Source: Paenibacillus sp. FSL W8-0426 (GTDB taxonomy: Bacteria > Bacillota > Bacilli > Paenibacillales > Paenibacillaceae). From it: a stretch of DNA of 64,000 nt. Location of the stretch: assembly GCF_037969725.1 (NCBI RefSeq), contig NZ_CP150203.1, positions 2,682,001-2,746,000 on the forward strand. The letters run 5' to 3'. Positions within the stretch are counted from its first letter, which is position 1. Each line of letters opens with the position of its first letter. This document shows, in pieces, positions 52,984 to 62,478 of the stretch. Under the pieces are notes generated by a model. The model did no database searches. It saw only the letters and a list, made by a program, of their open reading frames with translations, and had not been told where the DNA came from. A program made the translations under genes and the position numbers.

Positions 52984-54063
52984 CTATCCCTTCAACAGCC
53001 CCGACTCCCTCACGGTCGCGAGGAACTCGTTGAACTGCGGGATGTTCAGCTGCTGCGCTGCATCGGAGAGGGCTACCGCCGGGTTCGGGTGCACCTCCAC
53101 CATGACGCCGTCGGCGCCTGCGGCGAGAGCGGCTTTGGCGCAAGGGGCAAGGATGTCTTTGCGGCCCGTGGAATGCGTGACATCGACAAGCACCGGCAGA
53201 TGCGTTTCCTGTTTCAGGATCGGCACGGCCGAAATGTCGAGCGTGTTGCGCGTTGCTTTCTCATAGGTACGGATGCCGCGCTCGATCAGCATGACTTGTT
53301 TGTTGCCGCGGGAGACGACGTACTCCGCCGCATGCACGAACTCGTCGATCGTCGCCGCCAGACCACGTTTCAGCAGGATCGGAATGTTGACATCGCCTGC
53401 GGCCTTGAGCAGCTCGAAGTTTTGCATGTTGCGCGCGCCGATCTGGATGACGTCGATGTAATCGCCGGCAAGCTCGATATGATCCGGGTGAACGATCTCG
53501 CTGATCGTTTTCAAGCCGAACTCATCGGCAACTTCCTTCAGTATTTTCAGCCCCTCAATGCCCAGTCCCTGGAAATCGTATGGCGAGGTGCGCGGTTTGA
53601 AGGCACCGCCGCGCATGACGCTGATGCCTGCGGCCTTGAGCGCTGCAGCGACTTCGCGCACTTGTTCGTAACTCTCGACCGAGCAAGGCCCGGCGATCAT
53701 GATTGGCGTTCCCGCACCGACCTGCACGTCGCCAATGGAGACGATGGTATCTTCTTGCTGATTTTTGCGGCTGACGAGCAGATGCTTTTTGTGTTCGTCG
53801 ACTTGCAAATTCAGCGAAGCCTGGAAGATTTGCTTGAATAAGAGCTTGATCGCATCGTTATGGAACGGCCCCGGATTGGCTGCGGTCAGTTCCTCCAGCA
53901 TTTCTTTTTCACGCACAGGATCGAATTTGGGCACGCCTTGTTTTTCTTTGATTTGCCCGATTTCCTGCACGACGCTGGCCCGTTCGGACAACAGGTGAAG
54001 CAGGCCGTGGTTGATTTCGTTCAAGCGGCTTCTTAACGTTTCGAGCTCGGTATTCTGTTCCAT
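52984..54063 (-). CDS. aroA: Bifunctional chorismate mutase/DAHP synthase
   Basis: The 359-residue protein has an N-terminal AroQ-type chorismate mutase (about 1-90; [20 protein letters not shown] and [12 protein letters not shown]) and a C-terminal DAHP synthase barrel (about 105-355; [46 protein letters not shown]). It joins phosphoenolpyruvate and erythrose-4-phosphate, the first step to aromatic amino acids; the mutase domain gives feedback control by chorismate or prephenate. This is B. subtilis AroA, not EPSP synthase. The ATG at 54063 lies ten bases after AAGGAG. Transcription is controlled by the T-box leader upstream. Confidence 0.95.
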   Translation of the reverse strand: MEQNTELETLRSRLNEINHGLLHLLSERASVVQEIGQIKEKQGVPKFDPVREKEMLEELTAANPGPFHNDAIKLLFKQIFQASLNLQVDEHKKHLLVSRKNQQEDTIVSIGDVQVGAGTPIMIAGPCSVESYEQVREVAAALKAAGISVMRGGAFKPRTSPYDFQGLGIEGLKILKEVADEFGLKTISEIVHPDHIELAGDYIDVIQIGARNMQNFELLKAAGDVNIPILLKRGLAATIDEFVHAAEYVVSRGNKQVMLIERGIRTYEKATRNTLDISAVPILKQETHLPVLVDVTHSTGRKDILAPCAKAALAAGADGVMVEVHPNPAVALSDAAQQLNIPQFNEFLATVRESGLLKG

Positions 54064-54112
54064 GGACAATGCACTCCTTCGACATTTGGATTGGTTCTGA
54101 TTCGCAAAAAAC

Positions 54113-54385
54113 AAAAAAAGCCCTTCATCCGCAAGGGACGAAGAAGCCGTGGTACCACCCTAATTAGAAACGGCAGCGCTGCCTTGCAGCGAGCTGTTTC
54201 TCACTTAACCTTTTAACGCAAGGATACGGATTGTCCTAGGAGCTGTAGAAACCCTGAAAAGGTTAGCCCTTCAGCAATCGGCTCGGGAGTGAACTTCGGC
54301 GGCATGCTGCTTTCGGGTGCTTTCAGTCTCCGGCACCGCGTCCCTGTGATGAACATGTAATCCGCGTACTCTTTCCGTCATAGCT
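54113..54385 (-). ncRNA. T-box leader of aroA, probable Phe specifier
   Basis: On the minus strand the leader holds the T-box core AGGGTGGTACCACGG (54161-54147) that pairs with the tRNA acceptor end, preceded by a long stem I with AGTA near its start. In the specifier stretch AAGTTCACTCCCGAGC the codon in the usual place before ACTCC is UUC (54293-54291), so uncharged tRNA-Phe is the likely signal. A terminator, GTCCCTT pairing with GAAGGGC, runs into seven T next to the gene. A -35 TTGACG (54417-54412) and an AT-rich -10 near 54386 form the probable promoter. Confidence 0.85.
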
Positions 54386-54591
54386 TTTATAAAGTAATTT
54401 TATTCTGATCCCGTCAATAGGTGACATGAAATGAATTGAAGTCATAATAGCATGCTCCGGAATTGATCGCAAGATGACGGATTGACGCATTCATGTGATA
54501 AAGTAAATAGACTCATTCGCCATGGGACAGGGATTCGCAGTATAATATAAATAATGACGATTATTATGCAATTTCTGCAAAAGGGGTAATT

Positions 54592-55575
54592 ATGAACAAA
54601 ACGATTTCGGATATCGCCCAATTGGCGGGAGTCGCAAAGAGCACGGTTTCCCGGTTCCTCAACGGTGGATCGGTCAGCGAGGATACCCGCCAACGCATTG
54701 AGCGGATTATCAAACAATACAACTACGTCCCCAACACCTTTGCCCAAAGCTTGAAGGCCAAGCGGGCAAGCATCATCGGCACAGTTGTCCCGCGCCTGGA
54801 CTCCTTTGCCACGTCCCAGACGCTGATCGGCATCGATGAGGAACTGCGCAGCAACCAATACCAGATGCTGATTGCAAACACAAGCCAGGACATGCAGCGG
54901 GAGATTGACGCCATTTACGATTTTGCCAGACAGAAAGTTTCCGGCATCATCCTGCTTGCGGCCGAGGTGACGGAAGCACATCTGAAAGCGGTGGACGACA
55001 TCGCCATTCCGGTCATTTTGGTCGGACAGCAGCATGAACGGCTTCATAGCGTCGTACATAATGACGACCAGGCCGGTTATGAAATGGGCAAGCATGTGCT
55101 GCAAAACGGACATCGCGAGATCAGTTATTTGGGTGTAACCGAACGGGATCAGGCCGTGGGCATTCACCGGAAGCAAGGGTTTCGGCGTGCCATCGCGGAA
55201 TGTCCAGGATGTAATGTAACCTACCATGAGTCGAGCTTTAAGATGTCGGAGGCAGCACATACGGCTGAGCAGGTGTTAAACAACGATAGGTCATCGATGG
55301 TTGTATGCGCAACAGACAATATTGCGTTGGCCGTGATGAAAACGGCTTTTGCCGCCAAAAGGCAGATTCCGCAGGATATATCCGTGAGCGGTTTCGGTGG
55401 ATATGACATCACGGAGATGATCAATCCTGCGCTGACCACGGTACGATACCATTATACTCAGGCCGGGAGAATCGCGGCCAGCCACATTATCCGGCTTGTT
55501 GCGGGAGAACCGGTGGAGAAGTGCGCCGTGCTCGACGTGGAGCTGATTTCCCGAGAAAGCGTTGACAAATTATAA
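54592..55575 (+). CDS. scrR: LacI-family repressor of the sucrose operon
   Basis: The 327-residue protein has an N-terminal helix-turn-helix (TISDIAQLAGVAKSTVSRFL, residues 4-23), hinge LKAKRASIIG and a periplasmic-binding-like sensor domain (about 60-327). It ends 158 bases before scrB, and its last codons overlap the scrB promoter. It most likely represses scrBA by binding the two GGAACCGGTTCC-type operators at 55600-55689 and releases them with a sucrose or fructose derivative, as known for ScrR. AAAGGGG precedes the ATG. Its own promoter region has TATAAT (54541-54546) and an AATAAT-GACG-ATTATT repeat. Confidence 0.88.
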   Translation: MNKTISDIAQLAGVAKSTVSRFLNGGSVSEDTRQRIERIIKQYNYVPNTFAQSLKAKRASIIGTVVPRLDSFATSQTLIGIDEELRSNQYQMLIANTSQDMQREIDAIYDFARQKVSGIILLAAEVTEAHLKAVDDIAIPVILVGQQHERLHSVVHNDDQAGYEMGKHVLQNGHREISYLGVTERDQAVGIHRKQGFRRAIAECPGCNVTYHESSFKMSEAAHTAEQVLNNDRSSMVVCATDNIALAVMKTAFAAKRQIPQDISVSGFGGYDITEMINPALTTVRYHYTQAGRIAASHIIRLVAGEPVEKCAVLDVELISRESVDKL

Positions 55576-55689
55576 AAAAATCCTTTATGATAGTCCCATC
55601 GAACCGGTTCCAAACTTCTGCGGAAAAGCAGGAACCTTGAGAAGAATTCCTGATGGGATTATTTTTTTGCGTTGTTCGGAACCGGTTCC
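55562..55689 (+). promoter_or_regulatory. scrBA promoter and two ScrR operators
   Basis: TTGACA (55562-55567), an 18-base spacer and TATGAT (55586-55591) overlap the end of scrR. Operator 1 has the core GAACCGGTTC (55601-55610) at the transcription start; operator 2 GGAACCGGTTCC (55678-55689) lies 78 bases downstream. Two sites allow looping. Confidence 0.75.
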
Positions 55690-55733
55690 GTTCTTGGACG
55701 AAAACAGCAATGGCAAGGGTGGGAGTACTCGAT

Positions 55734-57230
55734 ATGAAAATGACCCGAGAACGGCTTTACCGTCGGCTTGAACAGGCCGATCCAGGTGAATTGCGCAAAC
55801 TTGAAGCGCTCATCGCCGCATGTCCGTGGCGGCAGCAGTATCATATTCAGCCCCAAACGGGGCTGCTGAACGACCCGAACGGTTTTGCCTTTTACCAAGG
55901 CTATTATCACCTGTTCTATCAATGGTTCCCGCTTGGAACGGAGCATGGCATGAAGTATTGGTACCACGTTCGCTCCAGTGATCTCGTGCATTGGGAAGAC
56001 AGGGGAATCGGCATCCATCCGGGCGATCCACAGGATTCGCATGGTGCCTATTCGGGCAGCGCCATCGAGAAGGATGGCAAACTGATGCTGATGTATACAG
56101 GCAATACAAGGGATGAACGATGGATCAGGCATCCGTACCAATGCCTTGCGGTCATGGATGAAGATGATGTGGTGATTAAACTCGAAACCCCTGTTATCCC
56201 GGCCGTGCCGCCTGGATACACGGACCATTTCAGGGACCCGAAGGTATGGCAAGACGGAGAATGGTATTACTGTATCATAGGAGCCCAGCGCGAGAACGAG
56301 ACCGGCTGCGCCGTGTTATATCGCTCGCACGACATGTTGGAATGGACGCTTTTGGGCGAGCTGCGGACGAATTTGAATGAATTCGGATATATGTGGGAGT
56401 GTCCGGATTATATGGAGCTGGATGGCCAGGGTGTACTGATTTTTTGCCCACAAGGGTTGCAACCGGAAGGGGATCGATACAACAACATCTATCAATCCGG
56501 CTATCTCATCGGTGAAGCGCTCGATCCGGAAACGTTAACATTCAACCACGGCGATTTCAGGGAACTGGATCGCGGGTTTGATTTCTATGCACCCCAGACG
56601 ATGGCAGCTCCGGATGGCAGACGCATACTTGTCGGATGGATGGGATTGCCCGATCTGGCGTATCCGACGGACGGCAGCGGTTGGGCGCATTGCCTGACGA
56701 TTCCGCGGCAGCTGAGCATTAGAGACGACAAACTCATTCAACAGCCCGTCGATGAAATGGTGAAGCTGCGCATGACCGAAACGAAGCAGACCGTCGGCGT
56801 GACCCTTGAAAACGAAACCAGAACAATCCCTGGCTTCGCCGGCACGGCGTTTGAACTGGACTGCATCATTGACAGCTGCGATGCCGATCGTTTCGGTATC
56901 GAATTCCGCTCGAGCGAGCAGGAAAAAACGGTCATATGGTATGACCGGGCGGAGCAGAAGCTGGTGCTGGATCGTTCGTCGTCCGGGGCAGCGCTGGCCG
57001 AAGCCAACGGCAGCGTGCGTCGATGCTCTCTAAGCGGCGAAACGATCCGGCTTCGCATGTTCGTGGATACGTCATCGGTCGAAATCTTCGTGAACGAAGG
57101 GGAAGAAGTTTTCACGAGCCGGATTTTCCCAAGCCAAACGAGTGATGGCATCCGTTTCTTTGCCCACGGCGGCAGAGCGACATTTAAAGCAAGCAAGTGG
57201 GATTACGAGCATCAAAATGCAAAACGTTAA
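55734..57230 (+). CDS. scrB: Sucrose-6-phosphate hydrolase (GH32)
   Basis: The 498-residue cytoplasmic enzyme splits sucrose-6-phosphate into glucose-6-phosphate and fructose. GH32 motifs: GLLNDPNGF with nucleophile Asp (about residue 48), FRDPKVW (about 165) and the acid/base Glu in MWECPDY (about 220). A C-terminal beta-sandwich (about 350-498) is present. I chose the ATG at 55734 with GGGTGGGAG eight bases upstream; a longer reading from 55653 would include operator 2. It lies between scrR and the PTS gene. Confidence 0.93.
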   Translation: MKMTRERLYRRLEQADPGELRKLEALIAACPWRQQYHIQPQTGLLNDPNGFAFYQGYYHLFYQWFPLGTEHGMKYWYHVRSSDLVHWEDRGIGIHPGDPQDSHGAYSGSAIEKDGKLMLMYTGNTRDERWIRHPYQCLAVMDEDDVVIKLETPVIPAVPPGYTDHFRDPKVWQDGEWYYCIIGAQRENETGCAVLYRSHDMLEWTLLGELRTNLNEFGYMWECPDYMELDGQGVLIFCPQGLQPEGDRYNNIYQSGYLIGEALDPETLTFNHGDFRELDRGFDFYAPQTMAAPDGRRILVGWMGLPDLAYPTDGSGWAHCLTIPRQLSIRDDKLIQQPVDEMVKLRMTETKQTVGVTLENETRTIPGFAGTAFELDCIIDSCDADRFGIEFRSSEQEKTVIWYDRAEQKLVLDRSSSGAALAEANGSVRRCSLSGETIRLRMFVDTSSVEIFVNEGEEVFTSRIFPSQTSDGIRFFAHGGRATFKASKWDYEHQNAKR

Positions 57231-57261
57231 ACAATCATCAGGCACGAAGGGAATGAATTCC

Positions 57262-59256
57262 ATGTCCGACAATCAACAGATCGCTCGCGAAGTCATCCAG
57301 GCCGTCGGCGGCAAGGATAATATCGCATCGTTTGCGCACTGCGCAACCCGGCTTCGCATCATGGTGAACGACAAGGACAAAATCGACCAAAAACAGGTCG
57401 AAACCATCGACAAGGTCAAAGGTGCATTTTTTAACTCGGGGCAGTACCAGATCATTTTTGGCACGGGAACGGTCAACCGGATCTATGAGGAAGTGGAGAA
57501 GCTCGGGATCGAAGGCACATCCAAGGAAGATTTGAAAGGCCAAAGCAAAAAGCAGGGCAACGTGTTTCAGCGAGGGATCCGGACCTTTGGCGACGTGTTT
57601 GTGCCCATCATTCCGGTGCTGGTGGCAACCGGGCTATTCATGGGTCTGCGCGGCCTGCTCACCCAGAGCGAAATTCTGGCGTTGTTCGGGGCTACGCCTG
57701 ATGATATTTCGCCAAACTTTTTGCTCTTTACGCAAGTTCTGACCGATACGGCCTTCGCGTTTTTGCCGGCACTCGTGGCGTGGTCCGCATTCCGCGTATT
57801 CGGCGGCAGCCCCGTGCTCGGTATTGTGCTTGGTTTGATGCTGGTCAATCCGGCGCTGCCGAACGCGTATGCGGTCGCAGACGGATCGGCAAAGGCGCTG
57901 CACATGTTCGGCTTCATACCGGTCGTCGGTTACCAAGGTTCGGTCCTGCCCGCCTTCTTCGTGGGCTTGATCGGCGCCAAATTTGAGAAGTTTCTCCGAA
58001 AGCGGGTACCTGAAGCGCTGGATCTGATCCTTACGCCGTTCATTACGCTTGCTGTCATGATCACGCTGGGTTTGTTCGCCATCGGCCCGGTATTCCATTC
58101 CCTGGAGGAATGGGTGCTGCACGGCACAACCGCCGTTCTGGATCTGCCGTTTGGCATTGCGGGGCTTGTGATCGGATTTTTGCATCAAATCATTGTGGTC
58201 ACCGGCGTGCATCATATATTCAATTTTCTTGAGATACAATTGCTGGAGCGAACGGGTGCCAATGCATTCAACGCGATTATCACATGTGCCATTACGGCAC
58301 AGGGGGCAGCTTGTCTGGCAGTTGGTTTGAAAACGAAAGATACGAAGTTAAAGGCGCTTGCCTTGCCTTCTTCATTCTCGGCTTTTCTAGGCATCACTGA
58401 ACCGGCGATTTTCGGGGTCAACCTTCGTTTGATGAAACCGTTTATTATGGGTCTGGTCGGCGGCGCGGCAGGAGGCTTTCTGGCATCCCTGTTCCATTTG
58501 CAGGGCACGGGCATGGCGGTTACCGCGATCCCGGGAACGTTGCTGTACCTGAACAGCCAGCTGCCAGTGTACATTTTGACCAATGTAGTAGCGATGGGCA
58601 TCGCGTTTGCGCTGACCTGGATGTTCGGTTACAAAAACAAGCCTGCAGCTTCGGAAAACGGATCTTCGAACGGCATGTCCGGTAACGGGGAGTCGATGGC
58701 AGATTCGGTAATTGCCTCGGACTCGGCATCCGCATCAGCTCCGTCACCTGTTCCAACAAGCATGGAAAAAGTGCAGGTTGACACGATGGATATAGCGGCC
58801 CCAATCACGGGTCAAGCCGTTGCTTTGGCCACCGTTCCCGATCCGGCCTTTGCGGAAGGGCACATGGGAGAAGGAATCGCTATCGAACCATCCGATGGCA
58901 AAGTATATGCTCCGTTCGAAGGCACCGTGGCACATGTCATGCACAAAAGCAAACATGCCGTCATTTTAGAGCATGCGACGGGAGCGCAAGTGCTGATTCA
59001 CGTCGGCATCAACACCGTTGGTCTGAAAGGAGAAGGTTTCACGCTGCACGTGAGCAATGGCGATCATGTCTCGAAAGGACAGCTGTTGTTGGAATTTGAT
59101 ATGGAGCATATCCGGTCAGCCGGATTGCCGCTAATCACACCCGTTCTTGTGCCTGGTGGGAACGAAGAGATCGAGAGTGTGACGGTTGCCCGATCAGGGC
59201 CGGTGCAGGCAGGGCAGGATACGGTGCTTATAGTCAAATTCAAGAAGACAACATAG
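57262..59256 (+). CDS. scrA: Sucrose-type PTS permease EIIBCA
   Basis: The 664-residue protein imports and phosphorylates sucrose. Domains: EIIB (about 1-85) with the phosphorylated Cys in SFAHCATRLR (about residue 27), a membrane EIIC domain (about 100-460, ten or so helices), an Ala/Ser linker (about 465-510) and EIIA (about 515-660) with the active His in LEHATGAQVLIHVGINTVGL. All three domains are in one chain, so no separate EIIA is needed. The ATG at 57262 lies ten bases after GAAGGG, 31 bases after scrB. Substrate specificity is inferred from scrB and scrR. Confidence 0.9.
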   Translation: MSDNQQIAREVIQAVGGKDNIASFAHCATRLRIMVNDKDKIDQKQVETIDKVKGAFFNSGQYQIIFGTGTVNRIYEEVEKLGIEGTSKEDLKGQSKKQGNVFQRGIRTFGDVFVPIIPVLVATGLFMGLRGLLTQSEILALFGATPDDISPNFLLFTQVLTDTAFAFLPALVAWSAFRVFGGSPVLGIVLGLMLVNPALPNAYAVADGSAKALHMFGFIPVVGYQGSVLPAFFVGLIGAKFEKFLRKRVPEALDLILTPFITLAVMITLGLFAIGPVFHSLEEWVLHGTTAVLDLPFGIAGLVIGFLHQIIVVTGVHHIFNFLEIQLLERTGANAFNAIITCAITAQGAACLAVGLKTKDTKLKALALPSSFSAFLGITEPAIFGVNLRLMKPFIMGLVGGAAGGFLASLFHLQGTGMAVTAIPGTLLYLNSQLPVYILTNVVAMGIAFALTWMFGYKNKPAASENGSSNGMSGNGESMADSVIASDSASASAPSPVPTSMEKVQVDTMDIAAPITGQAVALATVPDPAFAEGHMGEGIAIEPSDGKVYAPFEGTVAHVMHKSKHAVILEHATGAQVLIHVGINTVGLKGEGFTLHVSNGDHVSKGQLLLEFDMEHIRSAGLPLITPVLVPGGNEEIESVTVARSGPVQAGQDTVLIVKFKKTT

Positions 59257-59351
59257 ATCAAGAGAACTTGTTCCTTAACGACAGAGACAGGTGTGGTGAG
59301 GCATCTAGACCTACAGACCTCCAGTAAATGGAACTCATATTCCCGAAGGCA

Positions 59352-59399
59352 GGGCATGGTCATGCAGTGGACAATCACTGCATTGACCATGCCTTTTTT
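59352..59399 (+). terminator. Terminator of scrBA
   Basis: GGCATGGTCATGCAGTG pairs with CACTGCATTGACCATGCC, then TTTTTT: a long, strong stem. Confidence 0.92.
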
Positions 59400-59477
59400 C
59401 TTTACTTTTGGTCTTTGAATCAAACTTGCCGCAATGCTGTGGGAAAGGACTAGCTGACCCCGTGCCTACGGCGCTGA

Positions 59478-60377
59478 TTACAACCCCGCAGACCGTTTCA
59501 GCCGCTCCGCGATTTGCTGCAGGTCTTCCTGAGAGATGCCCGGAGCGAACTCTTCCGACAACTCCGGAAGTTCAGGGATGGGCCCGCTGTAACCGGGGAG
59601 CCCCGCATACGCTTCCAGTTTGCCGCCGTCGCGGGGATGGGTTCCTTTCCAGATCTGCGCAATCTGTTGGTAATCCTTGTCGCTGAACGTATACAATCTG
59701 CGGTGTTCGCCCAAGGCCTCCCATTTTCGGGTTGCATCGAACACGCTGTTATCGAGGTTCGGCACAGGCAGCATTTTGGTGACATCCACGCCGGTCGCAA
59801 TTTCGAGCGCTTTTGCATAAGCCAGAATATGTACGCCGCCCCGGACAAGCAAATAACCGGTCATCGCCCTTGCCGTCGGATGATCCGTCATTTCGTACAC
59901 TCTCATTTTGTGGGTCCTTGCATTGCATTCCAGAAAAAAGTTATGCAGCAGATCAACGATGAGATTGCCTGTGCTGGTTACGTAAGAGCCGTTCCAGGGT
60001 CTGCCCATGGAGTCATAAGGGAGGGCCGTTTGGGCCGATTCGATAAACAGGGAGGACATGCGAAGATCCTTGGTGTTGCGAAGCGGGGTCGCATCTGGAT
60101 CGCCCGGCGAAGTCGTGCCGACGAGCATCAGGTTGATTGTGTTGGCCACGAGCTCCACATGCCCGAACTCCTCGGCGGTTATGCTGGCAACAATGTCGTA
60201 AAAGGGTCTCAGCTTGGTTTTGCCTCTGAAGTTGAACGACTGGAACAAGTAATTGTTCAGCGTGGACATTTCCCCGAAACGCCCGCCCATCAGCTCCTGA
60301 ACCGCAGAGGCTCCGTTAGGGTCGGGATTGCTGCCGATCGGTAGTTCAATGGCAAGACGGTCTACCCGTTTAAACAT
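59478..60377 (-). CDS. Manganese catalase
   Basis: The 299-residue protein has the four-helix bundle of dimanganese catalases: LMGGRFGEMSTLNNYLFQSF (first Glu ligand), SITAEEFGHVELVANTINLM (Glu/His pair), DLLHNFFLECNARTHKMRVY and YLLVRGGVHILAYAKALE (last Glu/His). It destroys hydrogen peroxide in the cytoplasm or spore coat. The length equals that of Bacillus YdbD-type enzymes. AAGGAGGG precedes the ATG. It is convergent with scrA and stands alone. Confidence 0.93.
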   Translation of the reverse strand: MFKRVDRLAIELPIGSNPDPNGASAVQELMGGRFGEMSTLNNYLFQSFNFRGKTKLRPFYDIVASITAEEFGHVELVANTINLMLVGTTSPGDPDATPLRNTKDLRMSSLFIESAQTALPYDSMGRPWNGSYVTSTGNLIVDLLHNFFLECNARTHKMRVYEMTDHPTARAMTGYLLVRGGVHILAYAKALEIATGVDVTKMLPVPNLDNSVFDATRKWEALGEHRRLYTFSDKDYQQIAQIWKGTHPRDGGKLEAYAGLPGYSGPIPELPELSEEFAPGISQEDLQQIAERLKRSAGL

Positions 60378-60504
60378 GCGTTTCCCTCCTTATGCGTAGT
60401 TACATTACTGTTAAGGTATGAACCACGACTTGTACGTTATGCGGGAGGCAGATGCATCAAGCCCGTTTCGTGCTGGGGGAGGGTGAAGAGAAAGTCGTTC
60501 CGCC

Positions 60505-60549
60505 AAAAAAAACGCTCCCACGGAACATAAGCTCCGAAGGAACGCTTTT
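60505..60549 (-). terminator. Terminator of the GH5 gene
   Basis: On the minus strand CGTTCC pairs with GGAGCG, with an inner CGGA/TCCG stem, then eight T. It lies 40 bases after the GH5 stop. The gap to the catalase start (60378) shows no further gene. Confidence 0.7.
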
Positions 60550-60588
60550 GGCAAAAATATGCTGGGCAGCATCTCTGCTTTGGTTGAA

Positions 60589-62313
60589 TCAGGCGGGTTC
60601 GCCGACAATGCTTGAGCCTTTTTTCGTTATTTTGTACGATACCACGTCCCCGTTCCAGAAATGGAACTTCAGAATGATTTCGCCATCGTTGGTTTCCTTG
60701 AAAAACGCCGGCTTCAGCTCAATGACCTGACGATCATAATCCGGGCTGAATGTGTAAGCGAACTCCTTGAAGGAGGTCCAGTTTTGCGGTCCGGCGATCT
60801 CTCCGTTGGTATAATTCGCTTCCATGGTAGCCAATTGGTTGCCGTTAAAGGCCACCGGAATGGCGAACGATTCCGTCGTACCCGAGGCTTTGCTCAATAC
60901 AGGCGTGGTGCTCGAAATGATATGGAACGTCCAGTCGGCTCCGTTGTTGAATTTGGCCGTAAGCTTGGCATTAACACCAAGCTCGCCGGAGGACGCAAGC
61001 TGTTTCAGGAGGTCGGCCTTGAGCGTCAGCGTGTCGCCTTTTAGGGTATAATGCTTCACTTTGATCAGTGACGTGCTGCCGTTCGTGAGCGAACGAAGTT
61101 TGTTGCCGTTCAGGTTCAGCTTAATGGTTCTGTCTTGCACGGCTTCGCCTGCGTTCAGGTAAATCAGATCGGTCTCCGCTGTGGCGGAGCGGCCTTCCCA
61201 GCCAGCTTTCATGACATTGTACAGCTCCGGGTCTGACCAGGTATAATCCGTACGGCTAAAGTGCTGTCCATTGTCCCACAGCATGGTCGTCATTTGTTTT
61301 TGATGCAGGTAATGGGCGATGAATTCGAAAAATTTGAGCTTCTCGCCTTGTTCGATGACGCCCGTATGCTGGTCGAAACCGAGCAGGCCGTATTCGCCGA
61401 CGATGACGGGAATGCCTTTGGCCGTGAAAGCATTGTACACACGATCAAATGTATCCGTGATATCTTTTTGTACTTCTTCATTAAACGTCGTGTAACCGGC
61501 AATGTTCACGCTGAATGGCCAGAAACCGTAATAATGCACCGTTGCAATGATATGGGGATCATTCAATTTGGAGATCGTTTGGTTCAGCGCATCCAGATCG
61601 GCCTGGTCGGAGGACGTATGAAGCGTAGGCAGCACCAATGGACGATTGGCGTTGTTGGCACCGGAAGATCTGACGATCTTATGGAACGAAGTATTCAGCT
61701 CGTCGAGCATTCGGTAGGCTACCGCCTCATTGGTTGTCCCACCTTCGGTGAAACGTGGTTCGTTGATGCTTTCGAACATCAGCTTGTTGGACGAATGCTT
61801 GAATTTTTCGGCGATTTGCGTCCATACGGCATTGTAACGGGCCAGTACGTTGTCGTGGTCTTTTTCCATGTAACTGACCCATCTCCATGAATCATGGTGA
61901 ACATTGAGCATGACATAGAGATTAGCATCCAACGCCCAATCCACAACTTCTTGTACGCGATTCATGTAAGCGGAATCAATTTTGTAGTCAGGTGCTTCGC
62001 CGATATGTGCTTCCCAGGTCACCGGAATGCGAATGCTTTTGTAGCCCTGTGCGGCGATGTTCTGAATCAATTCTTTGGTGATGCGGGGATTGCCCCAAGC
62101 CGTCTCATCTTCGCCGACCGCGTCAAGGGAGTTTCCGAGATTCCAGCCCGGTTCCATATCACTGACGTAAGCCTGAATTTTGCTCGGAGCTGCAGTTTCA
62201 TTGGCACTGCTGTTTTCGGCGGCATCCGCCGAAGCGACGGCAGAAGAGAGAAGGGAAAGGATCATCGCCGTGACCAGGGTGAAGTTCAAAAGTTTGGTTC
62301 GTTTTCTTTTCAT
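60589..62313 (-). CDS. Secreted GH5 endoglucanase
   Basis: The 574-residue protein has a signal peptide (MKRKRTKLLNFTLV, cleavage around ASADA, residue 31), a GH5 barrel (about 50-370) with GWNLGNSLDA, RIPVTWEAHIG, LMFESINEPRF (acid/base Glu in NEP, about 196) and IPVIVGEYGLLG (nucleophile Glu, about 305), and C-terminal X2/CBM-like beta-sandwiches (about 380-574). It likely cleaves beta-1,4-glucan or xyloglucan outside the cell. AAGGAGACAG precedes the ATG. A cre site at 62353 predicts glucose repression through CcpA. It is divergent from the 6-phospho-beta-glucosidase gene, which could use the released cellobiose-type sugars after PTS uptake. Confidence 0.9.
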   Translation of the reverse strand: MKRKRTKLLNFTLVTAMILSLLSSAVASADAAENSSANETAAPSKIQAYVSDMEPGWNLGNSLDAVGEDETAWGNPRITKELIQNIAAQGYKSIRIPVTWEAHIGEAPDYKIDSAYMNRVQEVVDWALDANLYVMLNVHHDSWRWVSYMEKDHDNVLARYNAVWTQIAEKFKHSSNKLMFESINEPRFTEGGTTNEAVAYRMLDELNTSFHKIVRSSGANNANRPLVLPTLHTSSDQADLDALNQTISKLNDPHIIATVHYYGFWPFSVNIAGYTTFNEEVQKDITDTFDRVYNAFTAKGIPVIVGEYGLLGFDQHTGVIEQGEKLKFFEFIAHYLHQKQMTTMLWDNGQHFSRTDYTWSDPELYNVMKAGWEGRSATAETDLIYLNAGEAVQDRTIKLNLNGNKLRSLTNGSTSLIKVKHYTLKGDTLTLKADLLKQLASSGELGVNAKLTAKFNNGADWTFHIISSTTPVLSKASGTTESFAIPVAFNGNQLATMEANYTNGEIAGPQNWTSFKEFAYTFSPDYDRQVIELKPAFFKETNDGEIILKFHFWNGDVVSYKITKKGSSIVGEPA

Positions 62314-62352
62314 TCAATTCTGTCTCCTTTGTGGTATATGTATTCGAATGAC

Positions 62353-62366
62353 TGAAAGCGTTTTCG
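62353..62366. promoter_or_regulatory. cre site (CcpA) upstream of the GH5 gene
   Basis: TGAAAGCGTTTTCG fits the cre consensus TGWAARCGNTWWCW except at the last base. It lies 40 bases before the GH5 start codon, in the leader or promoter, the usual place for CcpA repression. Confidence 0.65.
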
Positions 62367-62478
62367 TAATATAACGTAACATAATATGGAAGGGGAAAAC
62401 ACCTTTAAAATTAGTTATGATTTCATATAAAAATTAGTGGTTTTTGACATGGGTATTACACGTCCCGCCAATCATTGA

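Noticed and set aside
52933..53841. A 302-codon plus-strand open frame opposite aroA
   Set aside because: Arg/Asp/His-rich antisense translation of the DAHP synthase gene.
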